A stretch of DNA of 64,000 nt from Bacteroidota bacterium (GTDB taxonomy: Bacteria > Bacteroidota > Bacteroidia > AKYH767-A > OLB10): NCBI GenBank assembly GCA_016717325.1, contig JADKFV010000002.1:310001-374000 (forward strand), in the 5' to 3' direction. The translations under genes and the position numbers were made by a program. The notes below the pieces were generated by a model. It was not told the DNA's origin. It saw nothing but the letters and a program-made list of their open reading frames with translations, and did no database searches. Positions 27,426 through 36,702 of this stretch are shown piece by piece (position 1 is the first letter of the stretch; each line of letters opens with the position of its first letter).

Positions 27426-27760
27426 GTTTGTGTCCCCACAAACCATCATCCGATGCCGTTTTTCTCTTGCCAATGGCCGTTGTTTTCACCGACTATAAAA
27501 ACGAATGCGTAGGGTCGAAGTTTACACCAACTAAAAAAAATAAATTCACACAACTTCTTTGGTTGGTTAGGGAACACCAACCAAACGAAGTAGACACAGG
27601 GGAATAGCGAAATAAATTTACCATCACTAATAAAAGTTTTCCTTTACATTTACAAAACCAATCAAACATGCAAAACCGAAAATTAAATCTACATCACCAT
27701 GAAAAAGCAACTCACTATTTTACTTTTATTCCTCCTTCAAAATATTGTAACTATAACCAT
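27418..27760 (+). repeat. Two-hairpin leader unit, copy 2
   Basis: Second copy of the unit, offset 329 bp. Hairpin 1 is at 27423-27446 and hairpin 2 at 27558-27585, with stems identical to copy 1. Similarity continues through the ATG 27699 and signal peptide of the downstream gene. Confidence 0.85.
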
Positions 27761-29758
27761 ATACGCACAAGGAGGCACTTGGACTTGGATAAGTGGCAGT
27801 AGCAATGCGAATGCTGCGGGCGTTTATGGAGTGCAAGGAGTGCCATCTGTAAACAACCATCCACCAGCAGTTTATGAACCATGCGAATGGAAAGACAAAC
27901 AAGGGAATTTTTGGATTTATAGTGGTCTTTATAATTCATATTCTGATTTATGGAAATTTAACCCGACTACTTTAGAATGGACTTGGGTTAAAGGAAATGG
28001 AATACCAGGCCAACAACCTGTATATGGTACAAAAGGCGTTGGCAATATTTTGAATTCACCTGGTGTGAGGGAGTATACTGCCGTAACTTGGGTAGATACT
28101 GCTGGTAATTTCTGGTTGTTCGGTGGTGAAAAATCATCAAATGCTTTGTGGAAATATGAAGTCAATAGTAACATATGGACTTGGGTTAGTGGCAGCACAA
28201 ATACATTCGTTAATGGTGTATATGGGATTAAAGGTATTCCCAGTGCGATGAATAATCCAGGCAGTAGACTCGAAACTTGTTCTGGCTGGACTGATGCCTT
28301 GAATAATCTTTGGCTATTTGGAGGATTTGGTGAAGCAAACTCAAGTACTGGCTTATTAAATGATTTGTGGAAATATGATATAACCAATAATGAATGGGCA
28401 TGGATGTCCGGTGACTCTACGATAAATGAAAAAGTAAATTATGGCATTAAAGGTGTTTCCAATTCAACCAACAACCCTGGAGGACGAAGTACCTACAACA
28501 AATGGATAGAAAAAAGTGGAAATTTTGGAATTTTTGGTGGATCTGAAATAGGTGGGTTTAAAAATGATGTATGGAGATTTCAACCGGCTATAAACGAATG
28601 GGTTTGGGTTAATGGTGATAGCATCGCCAATGGTTTTGGCAATTATATTGCAACTTGCATATTCGACTCAATTGGTTTGCCAAAATCAAGAGGTGAACAG
28701 CGCTCTTCCGTTACAGATAATTGTGGCCGATTTTGGCTGTACGGAGGTTACATCAATAGTGGTACGTTTAATGACCTATGGGTTTTCGATTCTCAACAAT
28801 TGAAATGGGCTTTATTGAGTGGTAATAATTTGGTAAATCAAGCTGGTAACTATGGTGTATTGGGTATGCCTTCTTTGGGCAATATTCCTCCCAGCAGAAT
28901 GGGTGCTGTGGCGTGGTGGAGTGATAATAATAAATTTTACATGTTCGGGGGATATGGTCAGTATTGCGATATGTGGGTCTTTGATCCTGACACAAATTGC
29001 ATTAGCTTTAACTGTATAAATAATCTTCTACCTGTCCCCAATTTCTCCTCCTCCGATTCCCTCTTCTGCGAAAAGCAATGTATTGATTTTACAGACATTT
29101 CGCAAAACAATCCAACCTCTTGGCAATGGACATTTAATGGCGCTTCGCCTTCAACTTCTACAGACCAAAACCCAACAAATATTTGTTATAATAATTATGG
29201 CAGTTTTGATGTAACTTTGGTTGCATGCAATCAATTCGGTTGTGATACAATAACAAAAAATAATTTCATCACATCATACATCACACCGTTGGATAGTATT
29301 TGGTTTACTAACGATACTTTGTTTGCCTTACCTGCATACAGTTACCAATGGTACGAAGTAGGCACAGGGCTTATTGCCAATGCAACACAAAATTATTATG
29401 TGCCATTAACTGTGGGTAATTATTATTGCATAACAAAAGATACAGATGGTTGCGAATCAACATCGAATGTGATTTTGTACACCAGTTTTTTTGAAAATGA
29501 CAACCATGAAATATCAAATGCCGTATGGCCAAATCCTGCTAACGAAGTATTATTTGTAAACCCGCAATTGCTAACAATAAAAATATCATTTTCGAAATTT
29601 ACGATATGCAAGGCAGAATTATTTTGCATGAAATGATTGACAACAATACAAACACAATCAACATTGCTCACTTTGCCACCAGCGTATACGGTTACCGTAT
29701 TATGACCAATGAAAAAATAATTGCTCAAGGAAGAATTGTTAAGGAAATTAAGAATTAA
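27699..29758 (+). CDS. Kelch-repeat T9SS protein with PKD domain (frame break near 3' end)
   Basis: About 687 codons after correction. Signal peptide MKKQLTILLLFLLQNIVTITIYAQ, then six kelch-type blades (WTWISGSSNANAAGVYG, WTWVKGNG, WLFGG, NDLWKYD, NNPGGRS), a PKD-type domain near residues 450-530 (CIDFTDISQNNPTSWQWTF) and a T9SS domain starting VWPNPANEVLFV. The frame breaks at the A run 29579-29583. One more A gives NIIFEIYDMQGRIILHEM and a normal ending GRIVKEIKN with TAA at 29756-29758. Kelch blades suggest binding to carbohydrate or protein at the surface; no catalytic residues are recognised. A two-hairpin leader precedes it. Confidence 0.83.
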
Positions 29759-29860
29759 AAATTATGAATTTGGGCTGCGCGCTAGGAACGGTTTGTGTCC
29801 ATGGTTTGTATCCCCACATGCCACCACCACGTTTCGTGCGACAGCCTTTGTTGGAGTTTT

Positions 29861-29878
29861 CAGGCTGACCGAGAATAC
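29861..29878 (+). repeat. Left terminal inverted repeat of the IS
   Basis: CAGGCTGACCGAGAATAC, perfect match to the right end in inverse orientation. Confidence 0.92.
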
Positions 29879-29964
29879 CGGTCAATTTGTTAGTAACTAA
29901 ACCGCCACTAAACGCTTTATTATAAAGTGTTTCAGTACATTTATGTACTAATTAAATATTAAAA

Positions 29965-31407
29965 ATGAGCGTACTTAAATTTAAACCGGAGCACAAAGAA
30001 CAAATGTTTTTGTTGCCCCCAAGTGTTGAAGAGTTTGTTCCCGAGAATCATTTGGCCCGATTAATTGATGGAATAGTAAATGAGTTAGATTGCAGTGAAA
30101 TAGAAGAACAATATAGTGAACTTGGACAAAAGAGTTATTCCCCACAATTATTACTAAAACTATGGATATACAGTTACAGCATTGGAATTTATTCGGGAAG
30201 AAAGATTGAATCAAAATGTGAAACAGATCTGGCATATTTTTATTTAGCCTGCATGTATCGACCAGACTTCAGAACCATAAACGATTTCAGAAAAGATAAT
30301 ATTGAATTTTTTCACAAAGTTTTTATAGAGGTACTCAAAATAAGCAGCGATTTAGGATTAACTCATATAGGCACCATAGCAATAGATGGTACCAAAATCA
30401 GAGCCAATGCTGCAAGTAGCAGAACCAAGGACAAAGCAGGATATGAAAAATGGAAAGCAAACATTGAAAAAACTTTACAGACACTTCATGAGAAAGCTGA
30501 TAAAATCAATGCCGAAGAAGATGAGCGATTGGGAAGTAAACGTGGAGATAAACTATCTAAAAAAATTGGCAACAAGACCCAACTCAAACACAAAATTGAA
30601 AAGATTTTAAAAAGATATGAAGAAGAGGAATTAGATGCCAAACAAAAAATAAATTTAACTGATGCAGATGCCAACATGATGTTAGGCAGCGGTCGCATAC
30701 AGCCCAACTATAATTGCCAGGGAAGTGTAAATATGGACGGTGTGTTAGTGGGACAATATGCATCCACATCACCATCAGACAAAGAACAACTTATACCCAT
30801 GGTAGAATTAGTTGAACAAAACATGCAAGCAAAACCTGAGAATGTTTTAGCAGACTGCGGTTATGCTTCGTATGACAGTTATGAAAAAATAAATGAAAAG
30901 GGAATAGTAGCATACATGCCCGATCAGGAATATGAACATAACAAAAGGCATCCTGAAAAAACAACTCCTTTTGATTGCATAAATTTCTTATATGATATCG
31001 AGAACGATTATTATGTATGCCCACAAGGAAAAAAGCTAACCTTTAAAAGAGAATACAGTAATAAAACATATAAACAAAAAGCAAAAATTTATCAATGTAA
31101 AGACTGTCAGGAATGTCCATTTAGAGAACAATGTACTAACGGTAAATATCGAACCATACATCGAGAGGATCGTGAATACCTCAAACAAGAGGCTCGCAAC
31201 CGGTTAGATAAAGAGCAAGGCAAAGTAATCTACCAACAGCGAATGAGCACAATAGAGCCAACATGGGGCAATATCAAGTTTAATAGAAAATTTTTAATGT
31301 TCAGTTTGAGAGGAAAAGAAAAAGTAAACGGAGAATTTAGCTTAGTATGTTTGGCAAACAATATTTTGAAAATTAAAAAGTCGTATGACGAAAGTCAAGC
31401 TGCGTAA
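29965..31407 (+). CDS. IS1182-family DDE transposase
   Basis: 480 residues, full length. The N-terminal DUF772-type region (FKPEHKEQMFLLPPSVEEFVPENHLARLI) and a charged coiled-coil insert (about 155-228) precede the catalytic core. The acidic triad is placed at Asp141 (IAIDGTKIRANA), Asp297 (VLADCGYAS) and Glu431 (STIEPTWGNIK). A Cys-rich zinc-ribbon-like segment (C352 and CKDCQECPFREQC, about 378-390) lies before the last motif, as usual for the family. No frameshift or internal stop, so the element could still move. Confidence 0.94.
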   Translation: MSVLKFKPEHKEQMFLLPPSVEEFVPENHLARLIDGIVNELDCSEIEEQYSELGQKSYSPQLLLKLWIYSYSIGIYSGRKIESKCETDLAYFYLACMYRPDFRTINDFRKDNIEFFHKVFIEVLKISSDLGLTHIGTIAIDGTKIRANAASSRTKDKAGYEKWKANIEKTLQTLHEKADKINAEEDERLGSKRGDKLSKKIGNKTQLKHKIEKILKRYEEEELDAKQKINLTDADANMMLGSGRIQPNYNCQGSVNMDGVLVGQYASTSPSDKEQLIPMVELVEQNMQAKPENVLADCGYASYDSYEKINEKGIVAYMPDQEYEHNKRHPEKTTPFDCINFLYDIENDYYVCPQGKKLTFKREYSNKTYKQKAKIYQCKDCQECPFREQCTNGKYRTIHREDREYLKQEARNRLDKEQGKVIYQQRMSTIEPTWGNIKFNRKFLMFSLRGKEKVNGEFSLVCLANNILKIKKSYDESQAA

Positions 31408-31449
31408 GCTTTTCCAGACTTGAATTATTTTTGAAAAATCGAAAAATGA

Positions 31450-31467
31450 GTATTCTCGGTCAGCCTG
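31450..31467 (-). repeat. Right terminal inverted repeat of the IS
   Basis: Reads GTATTCTCGGTCAGCCTG on the plus strand, the exact inverse of the left end. Confidence 0.92.
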
Positions 31468-31660
31468 TTTTCTCCAACAACCTTATCAGCCATGATGCAC
31501 TAATTGTTTTGCACACGGCCATTGTTTTTACTGGCAATCAACTCGACACCACATTTGCGCGTCAGCCAAGGTTTGTGTCCCCACAAACCATCATGACGAT
31601 GCCGTTTTTCTCTTGCATACGGCCGGTGTTTTCTCCGACCATAAAACGATACCATCACGA
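31468..31660. repeat. Diverged third copy of the hairpin repeat region
   Basis: Resumes the repeat DNA interrupted by the IS. GGTTTGTG-TCCC-CACAAACC at 31570-31589 matches hairpin 1 of the leader units and is followed by the same GATGCCGTTTTTCTCTTGCA phrase. No coding sense. Confidence 0.65.
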
Positions 31661-31663
31661 AAT

Positions 31664-31807
31664 ACCATGGATTAAAATCCATGGTTACAATATGCCCCGT
31701 TCCTACGGAACTTTTGCTGTGTGTACCTGTGTGTGTAAGTAATTGTGCGTAAGCAATAGAGCCGTAGGCTCGACTCCATTTTGTAGGGATGGATTTCAAT
31801 CCATCCC
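31664..31807. repeat. Cluster of four short perfect palindromes
   Basis: In 144 bp: ACCATGGATT-AA-AATCCATGGT (31664-31685), GTTCC-TAC-GGAAC (31699-31711), GAGCC-GTA-GGCTC (31759-31771) and GGGATGGATT-TC-AATCCATCCC (31786-31807). The first and last share the core ATGGATT/AATCCAT, and the middle two share a three-base loop plan. None is followed by a T run. Confidence 0.75.
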
Positions 31808-32028
31808 ATTATGCATGCACCAGCGCACCACACCATCCATTATTACACACGCACAAACAAAAGAAAGCTAACCCATGTTATTAGCCCTGATGCTGCCGGC
31901 ATCCTTTGCGGCCCTCAAGGCGCAAAGATACAGGCAAGCAGCAGGACCAAGCCGTTGATAGAACGCTACACGTTGTGCTCCAAATTATCGGCATGCGGAA
32001 AAATATTTATAAAAATAAATTGCTAAAA

Positions 32029-32060
32029 TATTTAGTATAATAAATTATTTAGTATGTTTG
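32029..32060 (+). promoter_or_regulatory. Promoter with direct repeats ahead of the DnaE2-type gene
   Basis: TATGTTTG (32053-32060) is an exact -7 box, with TTTA at 32031-32034 as a near -33 (18-nt spacer). TATTTAGTAT occurs at 32029-32038 and again at 32046-32055, overlapping both elements with a 17-bp period, which is a plausible operator. I cannot say which regulator binds it; damage control would fit the gene. Confidence 0.5.
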
Positions 32061-32080
32061 GTGCTTAAATATTGGGGGTT

Positions 32081-35000
32081 ATGTTTTTAAATTGTCATTC
32101 ATATTATAGTTTGCGCTACGGCACATTGCCGGTGGAGCGCCTTGTAGAACTGGGTAAGCAGCATGGTGCCGAGGCGCTGTGCCTTACCGATATTAATAAC
32201 GTAACGGGGGTGTTCGATTTTGTGAAGGAGTGCCGCGCACAGGGTATAAAGCCCATAGCGGGTGTGGAGGTGCGCAATGGCGATACACATTTATATACGT
32301 TGATAGCGCAAAACAATCATGGCTTTGCCGAGATTAACGAATTTATGACGGGTTATAATTTGCGCCATGCCGATTATCCGCTGCGCCCTTACGGTTTTAA
32401 TTATGTACATGTGATATACACGCTCGATACTTATGAGAGCTGGCTTGGCACCGGGCACAAGGGGACGTATACAAGTACAGTTAACAACGAGCCGATGCGC
32501 ACACCCCTGCCCGGCACCGATGGTGGCATGGCTGCAACAATGCGTATAGTACGTGCGGTAGAAGCCCCTGCCGAAAGCACCGACCGTGGCCCAAAGTTGC
32601 GCGACTATGAGTGGATAGGCGTGCGTATATCGCGCATAAACCGCCTGGTGCGTGCCGATAGCAGCGTGTACAATAAGTGCGTGGTGATGCAACCCATAAC
32701 CTACACCGATGAGCACGAGTACGATATACATTGTCTGTTGCGCGCGGTGGAACATAATACACTGGTAACAAAACTCGAACCGCACCATGTAGCACCGCGC
32801 GATGAGCACTTTACTAACGTAGACTATATACGTAGTGTGTATGCACAGTATCCGCAACTGTTGCACAATACCGAAAAGCTGATAGATACATGCTCGTTCG
32901 ACTTCGACTATGGCACTATAAAAAACCGCAGCACGTTTACCGGCAACCGTTACGATGATAAATTGTTGCTCGAAAAATTGCTGCTCGATGGGTTGGAATA
33001 TCGCTATGGAAAAAATAACAGAGAAGCCAGGCGCAGGGTGTACAGCGAACTTGATGTGATAGATAAGCTGGGCTTTACAAGTTACTTTCTGATAACGTGG
33101 GATACTATACGGTATAGCATGAGCCGTGGGTTTTATCATGTGGGGCGGGGTAGTGGTGCCAATAGCATTGCGGCTTATTGCCTGCGCATAACGGATGTGG
33201 ATCCTATAGAACTGGATTTGTATTTTGAACGGTTTATAAATGCTGCGCGTACAAGCCCGCCCGATTTTGATATTGACTACAGCTGGCGCGACCGCGATGC
33301 CGTAATCGATTATATATTTAAGCGCTATGGCAGCAAGCACACTGCCCTCATGGGTACTATAAGCACATTTAAAGGGCGCAGCATATTGCGTGAGTTGGGC
33401 AAAGTATTCGGCATGCCCAAAGGCGAAATAGATGTACTGGTAAATAAACCATTGGATGCCGCCAACGATACCATGCTATGCAAGCGCATTATAAACTATG
33501 GCAACAGCATTGCCGATTTTCCCAATCAGCGCAGCATACACTCAGGCGGTGTGCTTATTAGCGACCTGCCTATATTTCACTATACGGCTTTGGATTTGCC
33601 GCCCAAGGATTTTGCCGTTACACAATTTGATATGTATGTGGCCGAGAGTATAGGCTTCGAAAAGCTTGATATACTTAGCCAACGTGGCATAGGTCATATA
33701 CAGGACAGCGTAAAAATAATAGAGCAAAACCGCAAAGTGCGGGTGGATGTACATGATGTAAAAACATTTAAAACCGATGAAAAGGTAAATGCACAATTGC
33801 GCAAGGGCGATGCCATAGGATGCTTTTATGTGGAAAGCCCTGCCATGCGGGGGTTGCTAAAAAAATTGCGTTGTGGCGATTATATTACATTGGTGGCGGC
33901 CAGCAGTATTATACGCCCGGGTGTGGCCAAGAGTGGTATGATGCGCGCTTATATACAACGGTTTCATAAGCCGGAGTCGGTGGTGTACCTGCACCCCGTG
34001 ATGGAGGAGTTGCTCAAAGAAACGTATGGCGTAATGGTGTACCAGGAAGATGTAATAAAGGTGGCGCATCACTTTGCCGGCCTCGACCTTACCGAAGCCG
34101 ATGTGTTGCGAAGGGCCATGAGTGGTAAGTTTCGCTCTCGCAAGGAGTTGGATAAAATAGTAGAAAAGTTTTTTGCCAATTGTCGCGAACGTGGCTATAA
34201 CGATGAACTTAGTAAAGAAGTGTGGCGGCAGATAGAAAGTTTTTCGGGCTACTCGTTTTCGAAGGCGCACTCGGCAAGTTATGCGGTGGAGAGTTATCAG
34301 AGTTTGTTTTTGAAAACCTATTTCCCCATGGAATTTATGGTGGCGGTGATAAATAATTTTGGTGGCTTTTACCGCACGTGGGTGTATGTGCACGAAGCAC
34401 GCATGGCTGGTGCGCAAATCGAATGCCCTTGTGTAAATACGAGCACATATCTTACGAGTATACGAGGGCGCATTATTTATCTCGGCTTTATACACATCGA
34501 AAATATGGAGCAGCAGTATGCCGAGCGCATAGCAGTGGAGCGCAACAGAGGTGGTGCATTTACTTCGCTCGAAGATTTTGTACTACGTATACACATATCG
34601 TTAGACCAGGTGATGTTGCTCATTCGCCTTGGTGCTTTTAGGTTTACCGGTATTGGCAAAAAAGAATTATTGTGGCAGGCGCACCTGTTGCTAAACAAAG
34701 GAAAAGTAACAATGGAAACCATGCCGATGTTTATTCCCGAAACAAAAACATATCCTCTGCCCACACTCGAACATCACCGCCTTGACGATGCCTATGAAGA
34801 AACAGAGTTGCTCGGTTTTCCGGTTACATGCACCCGCTTCGATTTGTTGAAGACTAACTTTCGTGGCGATATAAGTGCCGCAGCCATGCCCCAACACATA
34901 GGTAAAAAAGTGCGGCTGGTGGGCGACCTCGTTGCCATAAAACATGTAACTACCGTAAAGCGTGAGTATATGAACTTTGCTACGATGATAGATGCCGAAG

Positions 35001-35173
35001 GAAATTTTTTCGATACGGTACACTTTCCCGATCAGTTAAAAAACCATCCCTTCAATGGCTATGGCATTTATATGTTACTGGGCAAAGTGGTAGAGGAGTT
35101 TGGCTTCTGCATGATTGAAGTAGAAAAAATGGCCAAGATGGAATTGCAGGCGGATCCGAGATATGCGGGGTAG
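32081..35173 (+). CDS. DnaE2-type DNA polymerase III alpha subunit (error-prone type)
   Basis: 1031 residues from ATG 32081; the upstream TTG 32072 is less likely. The N-terminal PHP domain begins MFLNCHSYYSLRYGTLPVERL. The C-family palm has its catalytic aspartates in PPDFDIDYSW and the later segment QFDMYVAESIGFEKLDILS. Fingers and helix-hairpin-helix regions follow (YQEDVIKVAHHFAGLDL, FSKAHSASYAVESYQ), then an OB-fold (KKVRLVGDLVAIKHV). Shorter than the replicative DnaE (part of which lies at 62078), it matches the second, DnaE2-like alpha subunit of many Bacteroidota, linked to translesion synthesis. ImuA/ImuB partners are not beside it. The DNA is visibly richer in G+C than its neighbours and uses different codons, and it sits between repeat-laden regions, suggesting acquisition. 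Confidence 0.85.
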   Translation: MFLNCHSYYSLRYGTLPVERLVELGKQHGAEALCLTDINNVTGVFDFVKECRAQGIKPIAGVEVRNGDTHLYTLIAQNNHGFAEINEFMTGYNLRHADYPLRPYGFNYVHVIYTLDTYESWLGTGHKGTYTSTVNNEPMRTPLPGTDGGMAATMRIVRAVEAPAESTDRGPKLRDYEWIGVRISRINRLVRADSSVYNKCVVMQPITYTDEHEYDIHCLLRAVEHNTLVTKLEPHHVAPRDEHFTNVDYIRSVYAQYPQLLHNTEKLIDTCSFDFDYGTIKNRSTFTGNRYDDKLLLEKLLLDGLEYRYGKNNREARRRVYSELDVIDKLGFTSYFLITWDTIRYSMSRGFYHVGRGSGANSIAAYCLRITDVDPIELDLYFERFINAARTSPPDFDIDYSWRDRDAVIDYIFKRYGSKHTALMGTISTFKGRSILRELGKVFGMPKGEIDVLVNKPLDAANDTMLCKRIINYGNSIADFPNQRSIHSGGVLISDLPIFHYTALDLPPKDFAVTQFDMYVAESIGFEKLDILSQRGIGHIQDSVKIIEQNRKVRVDVHDVKTFKTDEKVNAQLRKGDAIGCFYVESPAMRGLLKKLRCGDYITLVAASSIIRPGVAKSGMMRAYIQRFHKPESVVYLHPVMEELLKETYGVMVYQEDVIKVAHHFAGLDLTEADVLRRAMSGKFRSRKELDKIVEKFFANCRERGYNDELSKEVWRQIESFSGYSFSKAHSASYAVESYQSLFLKTYFPMEFMVAVINNFGGFYRTWVYVHEARMAGAQIECPCVNTSTYLTSIRGRIIYLGFIHIENMEQQYAERIAVERNRGGAFTSLEDFVLRIHISLDQVMLLIRLGAFRFTGIGKKELLWQAHLLLNKGKVTMETMPMFIPETKTYPLPTLEHHRLDDAYEETELLGFPVTCTRFDLLKTNFRGDISAAAMPQHIGKKVRLVGDLVAIKHVTTVKREYMNFATMIDAEGNFFDTVHFPDQLKNHPFNGYGIYMLLGKVVEEFGFCMIEVEKMAKMELQADPRYAG

Positions 35174-35633
35174 GGGGGATTGTCATTTTTTGAATTCTTG
35201 TTATTGGTCATTGTTGTTGTCGCAATTGTCATGCTGAGGAACGAAGCATCTCTGCCAAAAATGGTGGATTGTCATTGGTCATTATCGTCATTGCGAATTG
35301 TCACAGTGATAATTTGCAATAACGGTAAGAGAAAAGAAACCGATTCAGAGTCCTCATTCTCTTTTGTTTTTTTATTTGCATGCGAGACTCTGAATCTATT
35401 AAAAGCAAAACAAGAACGAAGTCTGTACAAAACCTTGCGGAAGGCTCCCCTTCAGGGGTCGGGGGTGAGCGATGGCAAAAAAATCCTCTTGAAAATTAAG
35501 ACCAAAATAAAACAAAATTAAATCCTTCTCTTTCAATTATTTTGAAGTTGAGTGACAATTTGGAGATGTTTGAAATGAATTATTTTTTCATTTGGAGATT
35601 TCCCTACATTCGCTTCACCTAAACCAAATATTT
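35174..35633. other. Repeat-bearing intergenic region
   Basis: No gene. It holds the dispersed phrase GTCATGCTGAGGAACGAAGC (35228-35252 with flanks), an 11-bp inverted repeat GATTCAGAGTC / GACTCTGAATC (35342-35352 and 35386-35396, 33-nt loop) and a GCTCCCCTTCAGGGG...GGTGAGCG phrase (about 35444-35473). That phrase is related to the CCCCTCC/GGAGGGG palindromes in duplicates A and B. TTTGGAGAT occurs twice near 35560 and 35591. Confidence 0.6.
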
Positions 35634-36683
35634 ATGCTAATGAAATTGAAATCGAATTTGTTGTTTGTTTTGATGTTGTTGTTTATGCAAGTTGATTTAA
35701 ACGCGCAACAAGCAGATAGCATAAAATATCAACCTCCTGTTTTTGATTATGAGGGTGGCATTAAAGCATACATCAATAGTAAACTCGAATACTCGAAGGA
35801 GCTAAATAAAAAATATCCCGAAGGAATGGATTGGGTGATGAATTTTATGATAACCCGCAATGGCATGATAGAGTTTGATATGCGCAGTATGCCCGACACA
35901 AATAATATGTTTGAAGTGGAAGTATATAATATTTTGCAACAAGGGCGCTCGTATTGGAAAGCGGCCACGCTCGATAATGCTGTTATTGTTACCGATTGCG
36001 ATATGAACATGAATGTACACTATAACAAAAAAGAAAAAACAGTAAGTGCCGATATTAATTTGCGATTCGATAAAAATAAACTTGCCGAAAATTATATGGA
36101 TGAGGCGCTAACAAAACTGAAAGCAAGCGAGTATAAAAATGCTTTGCCTTATATTGAAACAGCAAGTGATTTAAGCCCGGGCGATATGGATATAAAATTA
36201 CAATTGGGAAATTGTAAAATGAATATTGGTGATACAGCAGAAGCGTGCGAGATTTGGAAAAAAATAAATGCCCGTGACATAAAAATTGCCGATGAGCAGA
36301 TTGCAAAATATTGTGGTGCTATTGCAAAAAAGAATGCTGATGAAAACAAACCGAATACCGAAATAAAAACGGTGGACGAAGTAATGCCCGAATTTCCCGG
36401 TGGACAAGTAGAGTTGGTTAACTTTATAATTAAAACATTTCATTATCCCGAAAAAGAGCGTGAAGCAAATATTGAAGGAACGGTATATGTAAGTTTTGTA
36501 GTAAAGAAAGATGGTAATATAACCCACATAAGAATTAAACGTGGCATAAAGGACGGCTTGGGACTCGAACGCGAAAGTATACGCATGGTGAAATGCATGC
36601 CCCGATGGAAACCCGGCACCCAAAATGGAAAGCCTGTGGATGTGCAATTTACTTTGCCTGTGAAGTGTAACTTGAGAGGTTAA
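35634..36683 (+). CDS. TPR and TonB C-terminal domain protein 1
   Basis: About 349 residues from ATG 35634 (or 35640). Signal peptide MKLKSNLLFVLMLLFMQVDLNAQ, then an alpha/beta region containing RQ(W)YW-type 'SYWKAATLDN', two TPR-like helices (about 155-225, YKNALPYIETASDL) and a TonB C-terminal domain from about 255 (VDEVMPEFPGGQVELVNFI...IEGTVYVSFVVKKDGNI). In Bacteroidota, TonB_C domains are common on periplasmic proteins that touch TonB-dependent receptors or other partners. It has no N-terminal TonB membrane/proline region, so it is not a canonical energy transducer. A paralogue follows 19 nt later. Confidence 0.83.
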   Translation: MLMKLKSNLLFVLMLLFMQVDLNAQQADSIKYQPPVFDYEGGIKAYINSKLEYSKELNKKYPEGMDWVMNFMITRNGMIEFDMRSMPDTNNMFEVEVYNILQQGRSYWKAATLDNAVIVTDCDMNMNVHYNKKEKTVSADINLRFDKNKLAENYMDEALTKLKASEYKNALPYIETASDLSPGDMDIKLQLGNCKMNIGDTAEACEIWKKINARDIKIADEQIAKYCGAIAKKNADENKPNTEIKTVDEVMPEFPGGQVELVNFIIKTFHYPEKEREANIEGTVYVSFVVKKDGNITHIRIKRGIKDGLGLERESIRMVKCMPRWKPGTQNGKPVDVQFTLPVKCNLRG

Positions 36684-36702
36684 AAATGATAACTAATTAC
36701 AA

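Larger units (their letters stand above)
29861..31467 (+). mobile_element. Complete IS1182-family insertion sequence
   Basis: 1607 bp, bounded by 18-bp perfect inverted repeats CAGGCTGACCGAGAATAC (29861-29878 and, inverted, 31450-31467). The element is flanked on both sides by TTTT (29857-29860 and 31468-31471), a likely 4-bp target duplication. The sequence outside is TTGTTGGAG on the left and CTCCAACAA on the right, so the empty site was a 9-bp hairpin with TTTT as its loop. A single intact transposase gene fills the element. Confidence 0.92.

Noticed and set aside
27042..27607. Two open frames of 73 and 82 codons in the leader repeats
   Set aside because: They read through hairpins and promoter-like DNA, match each other only because the DNA is duplicated, and have no protein sense.
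31431..31742. 103-codon open frame after the IS
   Set aside because: It starts inside the IS end and crosses repeats and palindromes; no protein features.
32291..33340. 349-codon open frame antisense to the DnaE2-type gene
   Set aside because: It is a shadow of a G+C-richer gene with strong codon bias; the residues are low-complexity His/Tyr/Ile-rich and the sense strand encodes a full polymerase.
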